Assembly: GCA_963761985.1 (NCBI GenBank)
Contig: CAVXIT010000013.1
Coordinates: 434,001 to 498,000, forward strand
From: JACCTH01 sp963761985
GTDB lineage: Bacteria; Actinomycetota; Acidimicrobiia; Spongiisociales; ZC4RG35
DNA: 64,000 nt
Reading direction: 5' to 3'
The notes beneath the pieces are model-generated. The model saw nothing but the letters and a program-made list of their open reading frames with translations. It did no database searches and was not told where the DNA came from. The translations under genes were made by a program, and so were the position numbers. Positions 17,109-25,008 of the stretch are shown one piece after another. Position 1 is the stretch's first letter; each line of letters begins with the position of its first letter.

Positions 17109-18611
17109 CTAGTTGTTCGGGACCAGCCGCACCGGGTTGCCGATGACCGTGGCGGCCCAGGTGGTGCGGTCGTGGGAGGTCTGCAGGTCGAGATTCATCT
17201 TCCAATAGCAACCCGAGTAGCCATTGGCCGCCGGGTTGCAGTTGTAGGCGGCGGGGATGTCGATGATCATGTCGATCCAGTCGGCGTTGAAGATGGCGCC
17301 CCCGCCATTGGCCGTGATGATCGAGCAGGACGAGCCCGACGAGCCGTTGTCTGAGGTCCACGAACAGTTGGAGGCGACTGCACCGGAGGGCGTGAGCACA
17401 GTCATCGTCGCGGGAGGAGCACTTTCGCCCGGATCGAAGAAGCGCAGCACCAGCTTCTTTCCGGCATGGACCGGAAGGATCTCGGCCAGCCAAACCGTGG
17501 CGTTGCCGCTGGCCTCGTTGGTGAAGATCGACATGTCGTTGATCCCGTAGATGCGAGGCATCGAAGCGGCGGAGATGTTGTCCGAGTTGGCTAAGAGCGA
17601 ATACTGGTTCGAGCCGCCAATGTTGCCGCTGGTCGAGATCTTGACGACCCAAAGTCCGTTGGCAGGGTTTGATACTTGTGGGCAGAGCCGGGCCCACAGA
17701 TTGCGGTAGGTGCCAGAACTGGACCCCGAGTTGACGGTCACCGTGCATTGGATCGGATTGTCGGTCGGGTCGTAGGGGGTGAGGTCCGGGCGGCCCAGCG
17801 ACATCGTGGTGTTCGCTCCGCCGGCGGTAGTCCCGCTCAGGTTGTCGGTGTCGCCGGTCTCGAGGTTGAAGTTGTTGCGGTCATAGAAACCGAGGTCGTA
17901 TACCCAAACGTCAAGGAACGACTTTCCGGCGGGCACCTCGATTCCGTAGAAGTAGTGATTGGTCGTGTTGTGTTCCGCATTGGATCCGGAGCAGGACCCA
18001 CCGCTCGAGGTAATACATGCGGGCATGTAGGGGTCGCCGTGCTCTTTGGCGGTATGGGTTCCGTTCACTGAACCCCAGAAGTTCTGGGCGTAGTCGTCGC
18101 ACAACGCCTGGGCAGCTCCGGTTCCGCTGCCCCCGGGGAAGTTGTTGAGAACGCTGAGATCACCGATGCCGAAGCAATTGGCGGGGCTCCCCATCGGGAC
18201 CGGCAACACGTACTGCGCGGTCGAGGTCCGGGTGATGTCAAAGCTCGTGAAGCCGACCACCCTGAGGAAGAAGGACTGCACCTGGGTGCCGAGCGTCACC
18301 TGATACTTGTTGTCGGGGAGGATCTGGGAGGCAAAGGTGTTGTAGGCGGGATTTCCGATCGGGAACTGATTCGCGGCCGAGGCCGATTGGGCATCGGTAT
18401 CCGCGCCGGGCGGTGAGGTCGGCAGGTTGACCACGCCGGCTAGGGCGGCCGCGTCGGCGGCTTTCTGCAGGCGCGACGTGTTGAGGTAGAGCCAGCCGAG
18501 GTCGACCGCGAAGGCCGAAACCGCCATCAGGGCGGTGAGCATCCCCGCCACCATCATCAGGGTCGCTCCCCGATCTTCTTTGATCTGTTCGCGAATCAAA
18601 CGCCATTTCAT
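17109..18611 (-). CDS. TadG-like pilus-assembly protein (array member G1)
   Basis: The 500-residue protein begins MKWRLIREQIKEDRGATLMMVAGMLTALMAVSAFAVDLGW, then LNTSRLQKAADAAALAGVVNLP, the classic TadG/RcpC-region signature. It has FLRVVGFTSFDITRTSTAQYV. The large external region is Gly/Ser/Asn-rich with cysteines, and lacks the GNFG-type motif of G4-G6. The start overlaps E1 by 4 bases (ATGA). Of the five TadG copies this one is the most like ordinary actinobacterial TadG proteins, so it may be the ancestral copy. Confidence 0.87.
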   Translation of the reverse strand: MKWRLIREQIKEDRGATLMMVAGMLTALMAVSAFAVDLGWLYLNTSRLQKAADAAALAGVVNLPTSPPGADTDAQSASAANQFPIGNPAYNTFASQILPDNKYQVTLGTQVQSFFLRVVGFTSFDITRTSTAQYVLPVPMGSPANCFGIGDLSVLNNFPGGSGTGAAQALCDDYAQNFWGSVNGTHTAKEHGDPYMPACITSSGGSCSGSNAEHNTTNHYFYGIEVPAGKSFLDVWVYDLGFYDRNNFNLETGDTDNLSGTTAGGANTTMSLGRPDLTPYDPTDNPIQCTVTVNSGSSSGTYRNLWARLCPQVSNPANGLWVVKISTSGNIGGSNQYSLLANSDNISAASMPRIYGINDMSIFTNEASGNATVWLAEILPVHAGKKLVLRFFDPGESAPPATMTVLTPSGAVASNCSWTSDNGSSGSSCSIITANGGGAIFNADWIDMIIDIPAAYNCNPAANGYSGCYWKMNLDLQTSHDRTTWAATVIGNPVRLVPNN

Positions 18612-19180
18612 GCAAAGGCCTCCGGCTCCATGCGAACGATGGTGTTTTCATCGACGGTGTAGTTGCCGCCGTAAGGGGGGAACTGCGTCATCCAGCTCTC
18701 GGTCAGCACGAGACGGACTCCGATGACATCAAGTGGAGGCGTGCCGGTGGTGCTGACGTCGGTTTGTCGGTTGGGCGACGGCCAACCGATGACCTGGGTC
18801 CAGTGGGCGCAGTTGGTTGGGTCGGCGCCGGTGAGCGTGAAGGTGTTGGTGTCCGACATCACCTGGTTGCCGGCCGCGTCGGCGCGAAAGATCTCGATCC
18901 GTTGGAGATTCGAAAGATCGCCGGACCCCATCTGGGTGGCGAGCGAAGTGACCATCGTGCAATCGGCGTTGATGTTGGTGCCGAGGAAGGCCGACATTCG
19001 TGCCCCTTCGCGCGTCAAGTATGAAACAGTCAGGTAGTTTCGAAACGCGGCGCCGATCTCAAAAATGCTGATGAGCACCAGCAGAAGGACTGGCAAGACG
19101 AGAGCAAACTCGACGAGGGCAGCGCCAGACTCTCGCTTCGCTCGAGTCCGCAAAATCACTTTCGGCCCACTCTCTGTCAT
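18608..19180 (-). CDS. TadE-like pseudopilin (array member E1, first gene)
   Basis: The 190-residue protein starts MTESGPKVILRTRAKRESGAALVEFALVLPVLLLVLISIFEIG: basic leader, SG-AALVE with glutamate at +5, then one hydrophobic helix. It continues NYLTVSYLTREGARMSAFLG. It is the first gene of the eleven-gene minus-strand array and is preceded by a 140-base gap with two hairpins. Exported cysteines (DCTM, NCAH) could form a disulphide. Its role by family is as a minor pseudopilin or assembly factor of a Tad/Flp-type pilus. Confidence 0.88.
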   Translation of the reverse strand: MTESGPKVILRTRAKRESGAALVEFALVLPVLLLVLISIFEIGAAFRNYLTVSYLTREGARMSAFLGTNINADCTMVTSLATQMGSGDLSNLQRIEIFRADAAGNQVMSDTNTFTLTGADPTNCAHWTQVIGWPSPNRQTDVSTTGTPPLDVIGVRLVLTESWMTQFPPYGGNYTVDENTIVRMEPEAFA

Positions 19181-19183
19181 GTT

Positions 19184-19235
19184 GTGGCTATATCGCCACG
19201 GAGAGTGAGATTCTGTACTACACGGGACCCCCGTG
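19184..19235 (-). promoter_or_regulatory. two hairpins in the leader of the TadE/TadG array
   Basis: Immediately upstream of the first TadE-like start lie GTGGC-TATATC-GCCAC (19184-19199) and CACGGG-ACC-CCCGTG (19221-19235). The first is only 3 bases from the ATG and covers the normal ribosome-binding position, and no clear Shine-Dalgarno is visible. This suggests either structured translational control or a start further in. No known riboswitch family was recognised. Confidence 0.45.
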
Positions 19236-19320
19236 CAAGCCGTTTTACCCGTTCTAGCTAGTCCCAGCGACTCACTTCTGAGGAGCCGCTATCGAAAGGG
19301 GAACTCCTGAGCTCAGCCGA

Positions 19321-20082
19321 TCAAGTGCGAGCGAGGAATCGACGGTTGACGACCTTCGCCTTCAGATAGTCCTTGTTGAGGAGGGCGATGAAGTCGATCG
19401 AGATCCCCTTGGGACAGGCCCGCTCGCACTCGCCGTGGTTGGTGCAAGATCCGAAGAACTGCTCCATCGTGTCGACCATGCGCTCTGCCCGGAGGAAACG
19501 CTCGGGTTGGCCCTGGGGGAGAAGGTTGAGGTGGCTCACCTTGGCGGCCGTGAACAGCTGCGCGGCCGAGTTGGGGCAGGCGGCGACACACGCCCCGCAA
19601 CCGATGCAAGCGGCGGCGTTGAACGCCGTGTCGGCGACTTCCTTGGGGATCGGCATGAGGTTGGCCTCCGGCGCTTCTCCGATGGGTGCCGAGATGAAGC
19701 CGCCAGCGGCGATGATCTGATCGAAGGCAGCGCGGTCGACCACGAGGTCGCGAATCACCGGAAAGGCAGACGCCCTCCACGGCTCGACGGTGATGGTGGC
19801 TCCGTCGGCAAACTTGCGCATGTGGAGCTGGCAGGTGGCGGTGCCGGGCTGGCCGCCGTGAGGTTGGCCGTCGATCATCACCCCGCAGCTTCCGCAGATG
19901 CCTTCCCGGCAATCGTGTTCGAAGGCGATCGGCTCCTCGCCCTGGTTGGTGAGGCGATCGTTGAGCACGTCAAGCATTTCCAGAAACGACATGTCTTCAG
20001 AAATGTCTTCGACCATGTATGACCGGAACGCACCTGCTGCAGCTGGTCCTGGCTGGCGCCAGACGTTGAGCGCGACCTTCAT
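19321..20082 (-). CDS. sdhB: succinate dehydrogenase iron-sulfur subunit SdhB
   Basis: This is the electron-transfer subunit of respiratory complex II. In its 253 residues the 2Fe-2S ligands are C58, C63, C66 and C84 (DCREGICGSCG, TATCQLH). The 4Fe-4S and 3Fe-4S ligands sit in ACIGCGACVAACPNSAA and SCTNHGECERACPKGIS. The N-terminal start overlaps the sdhA stop by ATGA. It ends the sdhC-sdhA-sdhB operon and is followed by a TCAGGAG/CTCCTCA imperfect stem that may terminate it. Confidence 0.96.
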   Translation of the reverse strand: MKVALNVWRQPGPAAAGAFRSYMVEDISEDMSFLEMLDVLNDRLTNQGEEPIAFEHDCREGICGSCGVMIDGQPHGGQPGTATCQLHMRKFADGATITVEPWRASAFPVIRDLVVDRAAFDQIIAAGGFISAPIGEAPEANLMPIPKEVADTAFNAAACIGCGACVAACPNSAAQLFTAAKVSHLNLLPQGQPERFLRAERMVDTMEQFFGSCTNHGECERACPKGISIDFIALLNKDYLKAKVVNRRFLART

Positions 20083-22010
20083 TTGTAGCTTCTAGTGCTG
20101 GGATGGACCTCTTCGAATTCGAGGGGCTCCTTAATCAGAGCCGGCTCGCCCCCCGTCCACTGCCAGGCAGCGACGTAAGCGAAGTTCTCGTCGTCGCGCT
20201 TCGCTTCACCGTCGGGATACTGATGCTCCTCGCGAAAATGACCGCCGCACGACTCCTCGCGATGCAGGGCGTCCTGGCACATGAGTAGTGCGAGTTGAAA
20301 GAAGTCGTCGACACGCCCGGCCTTCTCCAACGATTGGTTGAGCTGCTCGTTCTCTCCGAGCACACGGACGTCGTTCTGGAACTCCTCGTAAAGAGCGGGG
20401 ATCTCTGAGATCGCCTTTTCCAGCCCGGCTCGATCGCGCGACATCCCGCAATAGGTCCACATGAGATGGCCGAGCTCGCGGTGATAGTGATCCACCGAAC
20501 GTGTCCCGCGATTGGCGAGAAAGGCTGTGACCCGTTCCTTGACCTCTTGCTCGGTCGTCTCGAACGAGATGTCGTCGGGGTCGATGGGTTGGTCACCGAG
20601 CATCCCTGAGAGGTAGTCCCCGATGGTGTACGGAAGCACGAAGTAGCCATCGGCCAAACCTTGCATGAGCGCGGAAGCTCCCAAACGGTTGGCGCCGTGG
20701 TCAGAAAAGTTGGCCTCGCCAATCGCATACAGCCCGGGGATCGTCGTCATCAGGTTGTAGTCGACCCAGAGCCCGCCCATCGTGTAGTGGGGGGCGGGAT
20801 AGATCCGCATCGGCATCTTGTATGGGTTGTCGTCAGTGATGCGCTCGTACATCTCGAACAGATTGCTGTAGCGCTCCTCGATGGTGTCGTGACCGAGCCG
20901 CTCGAGAGCAGTTGAGAAGTCGAGATAGACCCCGTTCTTGCGGACTCCGACGCCCTTGCCCTGATCGACCAGGCGCTTGACGGCTCGGCTGGCGACGTCG
21001 CGGGGAACGAGGTTTCCGAAGGCTGGGTACATGCGCTCCAGGAAATAGTCGCGATCACTCGACGGGATCTCCGAGGCCGATCGTTTCTCGTCGGCGTCCT
21101 TGGGCACCCAGATCCGGCCGTCGTTGCGGAGCGACTCCGACATCAATGTCAGCTTCGACTGAAACTCGTCGTTCTGGGGGATGCAGGTGGGGTGGATCTG
21201 GGTGTAGCAAGGGTTGGCGAAGAGGGCACCCCGGCGGTGGGCGCGCCAGATGGCCGAGGTGTTGCACGCCTTGGCATTGGTCGAGAGGAAGAACACATTG
21301 GAATAGCCGCCCGTCGCGAGGACCACGGCATGGGCGGTGTGCCGGCCGACCTCCCCGGTGACAAGGTCGCGGGTGATGATCCCGACGGCCCGCCCATCTT
21401 TCACCACTAGGTCGAGCATCTCTGAGCGCACGTCGAGCTTGACCGTCCCCATTCCGACCTGGCGCATCATCGCCTGGTAGGCGCCGAGCAGAAGTTGCTG
21501 GCCGGTCTGACCGGCTGCATAAAACGTGCGAGACACCTGTGCGCCGCCAAAAGAGCGGTTGTCGAGCAGCCCGCCATACTCCCGGGCGAAGGGAACTCCC
21601 TGTGCCACGGCCTGGTCGATGATGTTCAGCGAGACCTGGGCAAGTCGATATACGTTTGCTTCCCGAGAGCGGTAGTCGCCGCCCTTGACGGTGTCATAGA
21701 AGAGCCGGTAGATCGAGTCGCCATCGTTGCGATAGTTCTTGGCGGCGTTGATCCCACCTTGCGCGGCGATGGAGTGAGCCCGGCGGGCAGAATCGTGATA
21801 GGTGAAGACCTCCACGTCGTAGCCGAGTTCGGCCAGGCTTGCGGCGGCGGAGGCCCCGGCGAGGCCGGTCCCGACGATGATGATCTTGAACTTGCGCTTG
21901 TTGGCGGGGTTGACGAGCTTGACCGAAAACCGATGCTTGTCCCACTTCTCGGACATCGGTCCGGATGGAACCTTGCTGTCGAGCGTGGTGCTCTGACCTT
22001 CTGACGTCAT
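20079..22010 (-). CDS. sdhA: succinate dehydrogenase flavoprotein subunit SdhA
   Basis: This FAD subunit of complex II oxidises succinate to fumarate on the cytoplasmic side. It has 643 residues: FAD motif IIIVGTGLAGASAAASLAELG, HSIAAQGGINAAKNY with the flavinylation histidine region, LATGGYSNVFFLSTNAK, IHPTCIPQ, and PAPHYTMGGLWVDYN with the substrate-binding arginine and histidine region. The long, soluble form of SdhA matches the sdhC b558-type group. The ATG at 22010 overlaps the sdhC TGA. An extended frame up to 22100 runs through sdhC and was discarded. Confidence 0.96.
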   Translation of the reverse strand: MTSEGQSTTLDSKVPSGPMSEKWDKHRFSVKLVNPANKRKFKIIIVGTGLAGASAAASLAELGYDVEVFTYHDSARRAHSIAAQGGINAAKNYRNDGDSIYRLFYDTVKGGDYRSREANVYRLAQVSLNIIDQAVAQGVPFAREYGGLLDNRSFGGAQVSRTFYAAGQTGQQLLLGAYQAMMRQVGMGTVKLDVRSEMLDLVVKDGRAVGIITRDLVTGEVGRHTAHAVVLATGGYSNVFFLSTNAKACNTSAIWRAHRRGALFANPCYTQIHPTCIPQNDEFQSKLTLMSESLRNDGRIWVPKDADEKRSASEIPSSDRDYFLERMYPAFGNLVPRDVASRAVKRLVDQGKGVGVRKNGVYLDFSTALERLGHDTIEERYSNLFEMYERITDDNPYKMPMRIYPAPHYTMGGLWVDYNLMTTIPGLYAIGEANFSDHGANRLGASALMQGLADGYFVLPYTIGDYLSGMLGDQPIDPDDISFETTEQEVKERVTAFLANRGTRSVDHYHRELGHLMWTYCGMSRDRAGLEKAISEIPALYEEFQNDVRVLGENEQLNQSLEKAGRVDDFFQLALLMCQDALHREESCGGHFREEHQYPDGEAKRDDENFAYVAAWQWTGGEPALIKEPLEFEEVHPSTRSYK

Positions 22011-22744
22011 GTAATGAGACCGACGTATACCGCGATCGGCATCGACACGTTGGCCAGCGTGATCGTGTAAGCAACTCCGATCGCCAGGTAACGACGCCAC
22101 GCGTTAAAGCGCGGGCTGTTTACTCCCAGACTCTGAAACATCGACCACACCCCGTGAAAGAGATGAAGGCCGAGAGCGAGGTTGGCAACGACGTAAAGCA
22201 CCACCACCGGCAGCCGGGAGAAGGTGAGAAGAAAGTTGGCGTGGACCATGCCCCGTTCCCAGCCTGCGGGAGCGAAAGGCTGGATCCCCCAGGTGAAGTC
22301 GGCGAGATGGAAAGCGACAAAGGCGAGCACGATGAACCCCGACCACCGCATGGTCCGGCTGGCGTAGTTGGCAACGAGGTATTGGCGGGGCCCCATATAT
22401 GAGGTGTTGCGGGCGCGCTGGTTGATCACTGTCAGAGCCACGGCGGCGTGAACGTGAAAGAACGTGGCGATGATCAGGCCCACCCGCAATATCCAAAGAA
22501 ACAGCGAGCGGGGGAGGGCCGGGTAAAGGAAGTCGCGGAGCCAGTGTCCGTACTCGTCGATCTCGTAGAGACCGGTCGACTCCACCTCTAGATAGATCTT
22601 GAGGTTGCCAACCGTGTGCGCGACGACGTAGCCGAGAAGGACGATGCCCGTGAGTGCCATCACCCACTTCTTGCCAACCGCCGAGCGGTAGAACTCCACA
22701 AGGAACGGAACTTTTCGCGAGCTCGTTCCCGTGGCGGTTTGCAC
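22007..22744 (-). CDS. sdhC: succinate dehydrogenase cytochrome b subunit SdhC (b558 type)
   Basis: This is the membrane anchor of complex II, 245 residues with about five hydrophobic segments, for example WVMALTGIVLLGYVVAHTVG, LFLWILRVGLIIATFFHVHAA and SGFIVLAFVAFHLADF. The conserved histidines (AHTVGN, FFHVHAA, FHLADF, LHLFHGVW) are candidates for haem b ligation. This single-subunit anchor explains the absence of sdhD. It starts with GTG after TTAGGAGTC and is the first gene of sdhCAB. It is divergent from whiB over a 150-base gap. Confidence 0.93.
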   Translation of the reverse strand: MQTATGTSSRKVPFLVEFYRSAVGKKWVMALTGIVLLGYVVAHTVGNLKIYLEVESTGLYEIDEYGHWLRDFLYPALPRSLFLWILRVGLIIATFFHVHAAVALTVINQRARNTSYMGPRQYLVANYASRTMRWSGFIVLAFVAFHLADFTWGIQPFAPAGWERGMVHANFLLTFSRLPVVVLYVVANLALGLHLFHGVWSMFQSLGVNSPRFNAWRRYLAIGVAYTITLANVSMPIAVYVGLIT

Positions 22745-22788
22745 GACTCCTAATTAAAGCGGATCGCCGACATCTCACCTCACCCCTC

Positions 22789-22824
22789 TTGACGGCACAT
22801 AGGCAGCGGATTACATTCCTGTAA
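22789..22824 (+). promoter_or_regulatory. whiB promoter overlapping a TTACA/TGTAA palindrome
   Basis: TTGACG (22789-22794) and TACATT (22812-22817) are spaced by 17 bases, a good sigma-70-type promoter reading toward whiB. The -10 lies inside the inverted repeat TTACA-TTCC-TGTAA (22811-22824), which could be an operator. The same element lies about 70 bases upstream of divergent sdhC, so both genes could share a regulator. Confidence 0.6.
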
Positions 22825-22894
22825 TTACAAGCGTGTGAGGAGCGCGAAAAATGCGGGGAGGAACGTTGGATCGCGGCCTTGAGGGAGACAGGCG

Positions 22895-23167
22895 ATGAAC
22901 TCGACCCTGGTTGAGGCACTGGCGATCGGTCAGCTTTCTTGGCAGGACTACGCCAACTGTCGCGGAGCGGATGCCGATCTGTTTTTTCCGGAACGAGGAG
23001 CATCGACTCGAAAGGCCAAGGCCATCTGCACCGCGTGCGAGGTGAAGGATGAGTGTCTCGACTTCGCAATTCAGAACGGTGAGAAGTTCGGGATTTGGGG
23101 CGGGATGTCGGAGAGAGAACGTCGAAGGGTGCGTCGAGCGCGAACGGTCGCCCGCCGAGCCTCTTAG
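22895..23167 (+). CDS. WhiB-family iron-sulfur transcriptional regulator
   Basis: WhiB proteins are found almost only in Actinomycetota and phages. They bind a 4Fe-4S cluster and act with the principal sigma factor. The 90-residue protein has the four cluster cysteines C22, C45, C48 and C54 (NCRGAD, ICTACEVKDEC), the GIWGG turn (66-70) and the basic DNA-binding tail SERERRRVRRARTVARR. The start follows GAGGGAGACAGGCG. Its overall layout resembles the WhiB1/WhiB2 group, but I cannot place it further. It converges on the Bpa gene with a 4-base overlap of stop codons. Confidence 0.95.
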   Translation: MNSTLVEALAIGQLSWQDYANCRGADADLFFPERGASTRKAKAICTACEVKDECLDFAIQNGEKFGIWGGMSERERRRVRRARTVARRAS

Positions 23168-23667
23168 AGATAGAGGCCGGAACCCTCCTGGGGCTGTTCG
23201 CCCGAGCCACGGGCGAGGCCGGACCGCCGTTGCATCTCCTGCAGTTGTTGCTGGGCGGCCATCTGCTGGCTCCAGAGCGACGCCTGGATGCCGTGAAAAA
23301 GCCCTTCGAGCCAACCGATGAGTTGAGCTTGCGCGATTCGCAGCTCGGCCTCCGATGGCTTGGCGCCATCGAGCGGAACCATGATGTCGTCGAACTCGTC
23401 GAGGAGCTCGGGATTCAACATCTCGCGCAGTTCGCTGAGCGTGGCGGAGTGAACGGCTGCTAAACGCGACCTTCCTTGCTCGTCGAGAGGTGCTTGGCGC
23501 ACCTCGTCAAGCATTGCTCGCGTCATTGACGCGATTCGGATCAACTTGGTGGGGAGTCCGACCCCTTGCGGTGGCCCATCGGGCTCGGCGGGAGAAGTTT
23601 CGACCGCGTCCGGGGTGATTGGTTGGCCAGTGGTCGAAGATTGGCCAGGGCTCGAGGGTGAGGTCAT
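23164..23667 (-). CDS. bpa: bacterial proteasome activator (Bpa/DUF2587)
   Basis: Bpa is an ATP-independent ring activator that opens the 20S proteasome gate in actinobacteria. The 167-residue protein has a disordered N-terminus rich in S/P/T. A helical core follows: LPTKLIRIASMTRAMLDEVR, AVHSATLSELREMLNPEL and AQLIGWLEGLFHGIQASLWSQQMAAQQQLQEM. The last residues GSGLYL carry the hydrophobic-Tyr-X tail that docks into the proteasome. No proteasome genes lie in the window. The identification rests on the helical core and tail pattern. Confidence 0.88.
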   Translation of the reverse strand: MTSPSSPGQSSTTGQPITPDAVETSPAEPDGPPQGVGLPTKLIRIASMTRAMLDEVRQAPLDEQGRSRLAAVHSATLSELREMLNPELLDEFDDIMVPLDGAKPSEAELRIAQAQLIGWLEGLFHGIQASLWSQQMAAQQQLQEMQRRSGLARGSGEQPQEGSGLYL

Positions 23668-23756
23668 CCAAGGACACTAACTCCGGGCTCATACAACCCC
23701 CTTCCAACCAAGCTCTGCGATCCATATGATCGACTTGCTTGACATAGGAGGACAGG

Positions 23757-23993
23757 TTGGTGGACGTGGGTTCATACCCACCGATCCTGGATGCGGCCCA
23801 AGTAGCCGAGTTGCTGGGAATGAATGTGCAGATGGTTCGGCGATACGCCCGCGAGGGACGGATCCCGGCTTACAGACTCCCGGGGGGAAGAACGTTTCGT
23901 TTTGTCACCCAGGAGATCATGGACTTTCTGCGCGCGCACCCGGTAAAGGCGGAAACCGAGGCCCACCGCGTCCCCGTCAATCCACCGACCTGA
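23757..23993 (+). CDS. small helix-turn-helix protein (BldC/excisionase-like MerR fold)
   Basis: The roughly 78-residue protein consists of a single winged helix-turn-helix: PILDAAQVAELLGMNVQMVRRYAREGRIPAYRLPGGRTFRFVTQEIMDFL. This is the arrangement of BldC and of excisionase-like DNA-binding proteins. The start is TTG at 23757 or GTG at 23760. The ribosome binding site AGGAGG (about 23747) fits either. Nothing mobile lies beside it, so a regulator of the BldC kind is likelier than a phage excisionase. Confidence 0.8.
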   Translation: MVDVGSYPPILDAAQVAELLGMNVQMVRRYAREGRIPAYRLPGGRTFRFVTQEIMDFLRAHPVKAETEAHRVPVNPPT

Positions 23994-24180
23994 GCACTGC
24001 CTTCACGTTCTCGATCGAAACGTAGACGCTCCCTTCGAACTCGATGTGGTCGATCGCGACCAAGGCAATTCGACCCTCGAGCTCGTCCGCTTCGGTGACA
24101 AGGGTCACGTGCTCCTCCGCCATGGCCAGCTCAGCGAGACGAGCGACCCAGGTACCTAAATCCTCGGCCCGCCAGGTCAT
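23977..24180 (-). CDS. small hypothetical protein
   Basis: The 67-residue frame reads MTWRAEDLGTWVARLAELAMAEEHVTLVTEADELEGRIALV and ends IEFEGSVYVSIENVKAVLRSVD. The pattern of a helix followed by five short strands suggests a small folded domain, not a shadow. No family was recognised. It overlaps the end of the helix-turn-helix gene by 17 bases, tail to tail. The ribosome binding site is weak. Confidence 0.5.
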   Translation of the reverse strand: MTWRAEDLGTWVARLAELAMAEEHVTLVTEADELEGRIALVAIDHIEFEGSVYVSIENVKAVLRSVD

Positions 24181-24530
24181 TTGCAGTCCCTTCAGTTCTC
24201 AACACCCTTGTGGATATGTCGCCACCCGCTGTGGAGGTTGGGCTTGCGATTCGCTCCAGCTCACCGTCGCGACCTTGCAGTGGCAGCGGAGTTTCGAGAA
24301 GCTGCCACATTTCTTGTAGGCCGCGACGGCTCTGCACTGTGACGCCAGCCATACACCTACTTGGGGGAGTCAGTGTCCTAAATCGTCGCTGATGGTCGAG
24401 AACGTTGCTTAGCGCTCGCTCGACCAAAGGTCGTTAAAAACAAGAAAGGGGCTGCTCGCAGGCGTCCCTTTCGCGGTCACTATGGTCTGCCTCCTGGGGC
24501 GCGGTTTGCCGAGCTCGCAAAGTCTCACAC
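24181..24530. other. non-coding stretch with small hairpins
   Basis: I see no convincing gene here. It holds CGACC-AAA-GGTCG (24421-24433) and GAAAGGG...CCCTTTC (24444-24472), the latter after a short A-run. This second hairpin could terminate transcription in either direction or belong to a small RNA. The rest is unremarkable. Confidence 0.4.
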
Positions 24531-24812
24531 ATGTTGGAACTCTCTTCAGCCGAAGCAAAAGTACTTAAGGCGGCGCAGGTCGCGGCGAGCATCAGCCGCC
24601 CAATCGATGAGGCTTGCCGAAGAGCGGGAGAGCAGGCGACCCTCGAGACGCTTGTTCGACGAGGCCTACTGAAGCCCATGCCAACAAAGGTTGACGCTGA
24701 CGGGAACGTCTTTCAAAGTCGGCTTTTGCAGCTGACTGCTAAAGGGCGGAGCTACCGCTTGTCGGACGCAAACGACGATTCAGTGGTTCGGCTTTTCCAC
24801 CAGGTTCCCTAA
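24531..24812 (+). CDS. hypothetical protein, winged-helix-like
   Basis: The 93-residue frame reads MLELSSAEAKVLKAAQVAASISRPIDEACRRAG, then ETLVRRGLLKPMPTKVDADGNVFQSRLLQLTAKGRSYRL. A helix-rich first half followed by a two-stranded segment and the phrase LTAKG resembles the winged-helix wing of marker-like proteins, but no family can be named. No clear ribosome binding site precedes the ATG, so it may be leaderless or start elsewhere. Confidence 0.5.
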   Translation: MLELSSAEAKVLKAAQVAASISRPIDEACRRAGEQATLETLVRRGLLKPMPTKVDADGNVFQSRLLQLTAKGRSYRLSDANDDSVVRLFHQVP

Positions 24813-24868
24813 AGCCTCCGCGCGAACCCCACCAAGGCAGGGATCGATCGTGCTCGAAGAGGGACTAA

Positions 24869-25001
24869 GCAGTTGAGGTGGAGGACCTGTCATTCTGCGC
24901 GGCCGGGAGAAACCGAACAACGCTTCCACTGGGACCTGGAACTCGTCGAGGCTGACGGACGATGGCGGCTCTGGACCGTCCGCACGTCGCCAAATTCGTG
25001 A
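24869..25001 (+). pseudogene. remnant of a small protein gene (C-terminal piece)
   Basis: Joining two frames gives AVEVEDLSF...ETEQRFHWDLELVEADGRWRLWTVRTSPNS-stop. The phrase WDLELVEADGRWRLWTV looks like genuine protein of a SnoaL/DUF4440-like beta sheet, with codon use like the neighbours. No start codon or intact frame is present. It is either a decayed gene or one broken by a base error near 24903. Confidence 0.3.
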
Positions 25002-25008
25002 AGATGAG

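Noticed and set aside
16567..17748. 393-residue minus-strand frame as one long TadE protein
   Set aside because: Everything before 17100 is the G1 gene read in another frame. The TadE-like start MFKKDTERGATLIEF at 17100 has the family N-terminus.
10541..19320. c-di-GMP riboswitches in the leaders of the TadE/TadG modules
   Set aside because: Such riboswitches are expected near pilus genes, so I looked for the conserved GEMM segments in each leader. None shows them; only simple hairpins are present.
22104..23369. 421-residue minus-strand frame across sdhC and whiB
   Set aside because: It is arginine/serine-rich without motifs and covers two clearly identified genes, so it is a high-GC shadow frame.
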